Shown here: positions 61,410 through 64,000 of the stretch, in pieces
Layout of the letters: each line of letters opens with the position of its first letter
Numbering within the stretch: the first letter of the stretch is position 1
Assembly (NCBI GenBank): GCA_019455325.1
Contig: JACFMQ010000010.1
Span: 1 to 64,000, forward strand
Reading direction: 5' to 3'
Source: Rhodocyclaceae bacterium
GTDB taxonomy: Bacteria > Pseudomonadota > Gammaproteobacteria > Burkholderiales > Rhodocyclaceae
Length of the DNA stretch: 64,000 bases
Made by a program: the position numbers and the translations under genes
The notes under the pieces: generated by a model
What the model saw: only the letters and a program-made list of their open reading frames with translations
What the model was told of the DNA's origin: nothing
The model's database searches: none

Positions 61410-62612
61410 CTAGTCGAGGCTGATGCGGGCGGCCCAGGCGTAGGCCGAGACCTGCGCCCCGGCGTGGTCGTGCGGGGCGATGCCGAGCTCGTCGAGCCGT
61501 ACCGCCGCCGCTTCCAGCCGGCCGGCGTCGGCCTCGGCGACCGCGCTCAGCAGGCGGCCGAGCGCGCCGCCGCGCTCGGCCAGCGCCAGCGCGATCGGCG
61601 GCGCCACCGGCAGCGAGGCGAGCACCTCGCTCATCGGCATGCGCAGCAGGGTGTCGAGCAGCGAGAAGATGCCGACGACGAATGCCGCCTCGCCCATCTC
61701 GGGCAGCTCCGGGTCGGCCGGCAGTGCCGCCGCCAGCGCCTCCATCTGCCGGCCGCGCGCGGCCGCCAGTTGCAGCAGCGGGTTCGGCAGGCTGCCCTGC
61801 GTGAACTGGTTGGCGTAGATCAGAAGCTGCAGCCAGCGCTGCAGTTGGCGCCGGCCGAGCACGGTGATCGCCTGACTGAAGCCGGTGATCGGCGTCTTCG
61901 GGCCGACGGCGACGGAATTGACCAGGCGCAGCAGGTTGTAGGAGAGCTTCGGCTCCTGGCGGAAGATTTCCTCGATCTCGCGCGTGTCCGCGTCCTGCAC
62001 GACGAGGCTGAGCAGCTTGAGCAGCTTCAGCCGGCTGGTGTCGGCGTCGACCGGCGCGCGCGGGTCGTCGACGGCGATGAATTCGGCGGCGGCGAGCGAG
62101 AAGCGCTTGGCGCAGGCCCAGTCGAACAGTTCGTGGCTGTGGACGCCGCTCGCCACCAGGTGAAGGCCGTGCTGGTGCGCGTTGATCAGGTCGATCAGGG
62201 CAATGTCGCTGCGCGCCGACTGCGCGTCGATGACGGCGTGGTCGAACACCGCCGGCTGCAGGCTGCGCAGCGTTTCGCCGTCGGCGACCTCGACGGCGAC
62301 GTGGCTGTCGGCGGCGCGCAGGCGGCTGCAGTGGGCTTCCGCCGCAGCATCCCCCGCCGCTTCCGCGGGCAGGCACGGGATCACCCTGCCCGGGCCGAAG
62401 TCGTGCTGCAGACGGCGGAAGGCGGCGTCGCCGAGCCAGTCCGGCCGGCAGGGCACGAAGAGCGGGTAGAGGCGGGCCAGCGGCGCGACCGCTGCGGCCG
62501 TCGCGGTCAGCGCCGGCAGGTCGCCGGCGGCGGCCGGGAACGGCTGCCAGCGGAAGGCCGTCCAGGCCTTCACGGACGAGAGCAGCGGTCTGAAGAAGTG
62601 ATACGCCTGCAT
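61410..62612 (-). CDS. EAL-remnant/HDOD-domain signalling protein
   Basis: A 400-residue YuxH-type protein. The N-terminal half is a degenerate EAL-like fold (no EAL or DDFG catalytic residues) and the C-terminal half is an HDOD domain (RLKLLKLLSLVVQDADTREIEEIFRQEPKLSYNLLRLVNSVAVG). Such proteins act as regulators rather than enzymes in c-di-GMP networks. It precedes the PAS-GGDEF-EAL gene by four bases in the same direction, so they probably form an operon. Confidence 0.88.
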   Translation of the reverse strand: MQAYHFFRPLLSSVKAWTAFRWQPFPAAAGDLPALTATAAAVAPLARLYPLFVPCRPDWLGDAAFRRLQHDFGPGRVIPCLPAEAAGDAAAEAHCSRLRAADSHVAVEVADGETLRSLQPAVFDHAVIDAQSARSDIALIDLINAHQHGLHLVASGVHSHELFDWACAKRFSLAAAEFIAVDDPRAPVDADTSRLKLLKLLSLVVQDADTREIEEIFRQEPKLSYNLLRLVNSVAVGPKTPITGFSQAITVLGRRQLQRWLQLLIYANQFTQGSLPNPLLQLAAARGRQMEALAAALPADPELPEMGEAAFVVGIFSLLDTLLRMPMSEVLASLPVAPPIALALAERGGALGRLLSAVAEADAGRLEAAAVRLDELGIAPHDHAGAQVSAYAWAARISLD

Positions 62613-62879
62613 GACTGTGTTCCTGTTTCCTGTTGGCGGCGCCGGCCGGCCGCGACGCCTGTCCGGACGGGGCGTCTCCCGGAGCCGCCGGGAGCGATCC
62701 GAACGCGATCAGGCGTGCCGACGATTATGCAGGATTTTCAGTTGCTTGCGCCATAATCCCGACGTGATTTGTGATTCCCGGGCGCCGGCATGCGCTTGTC
62801 CGCCGGCGTCGGCGCATGGTCGAATGGCGGCTGTGCGCACCGACCGGGACCACGGGCGGGCGGAGGAGAGAGAGAGAAA

Positions 62880-64000
<1,121 letters not shown>

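Overview
The window is high-GC chromosomal DNA of a Gram-negative proteobacterium, most probably a betaproteobacterium of the Rhodocyclales type (Azoarcus, Thauera and relatives). The reasons are the surE-pcm-nlpD-rpoS operon, a dapA-bamC-metallohydrolase operon, and a catabolic cluster resembling those known for anaerobic degradation of hydroxylated aromatics in denitrifying Rhodocyclales. The species assignment is inference; no rRNA gene is present.

Region 1 (1-25,200) is a catabolic island. Two closely related TetR regulators lie at 59-742 and 15572-16252. Between them are a four-gene 2-oxoacid/acetoin-dehydrogenase-type complex (E1 alpha, E1 beta, E2, E3), a molybdopterin enzyme of the pyrogallol transhydroxylase/resorcinol hydroxylase family with its iron-sulfur partner, a beta-hydroxyacid dehydrogenase, a small four-helix membrane protein, a crotonase-fold beta-diketone hydrolase like 6-oxocamphor hydrolase, a TauE/SafE permease, an NQO-type flavoprotein and a chemoreceptor. 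Beyond the second regulator follow an aldehyde dehydrogenase and a DUF1302-DUF1329-YCF48-RND envelope transport module. A shared inverted repeat (TGGAC-N5-GTCCA or close to it) sits at three promoters, so both halves are probably one regulon. My reading is a pathway that hydroxylates, opens by retro-Claisen hydrolysis and oxidatively cleaves a hydrophobic ring compound. The substrate is unknown.

Region 2 (25,200-40,065) is ordinary core genome: nfsB, an HD phosphohydrolase, a DegP-type protease, surE-pcm-nlpD-rpoS, a convergent mltB-tgpA-DUF58-moxR operon, a histone-deacetylase-like amidohydrolase, dapA and bamC.

Region 3 (40,042-57,452) is a 17.4-kb integrated element bounded by a perfect 20-bp direct repeat that is the 3' end of bamC. 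It holds a tyrosine integrase, a RadC-like protein, a Rha-like regulator, VapBC, an MqsA antitoxin with what looks like the tail of a lost MqsR toxin, an AlpA-like regulator, an O-like replication protein with intragenic palindromic iterons, a DnaB helicase, small unknown genes, a virion-associated set including a 1645-residue polyvalent protein, and a small terminase subunit. No large terminase, portal, capsid or tail gene is visible, so it is either a phage satellite or a deleted prophage. An HNH-like homing-endonuclease gene with its own ribosome-binding site is nested in another frame of the polyvalent gene. The element separated bamC from its former downstream partner; its right end carries an extended -10 promoter and an 11-codon minicistron that recreates the bamC-stop/GTG-start overlap.

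Region 4 (57,453-64,000) returns to core genome: two metallo-beta-lactamase-fold hydrolases, a PAS-GGDEF-EAL protein, an HDOD protein and the start of an NtrC-type response regulator cut by the window edge.
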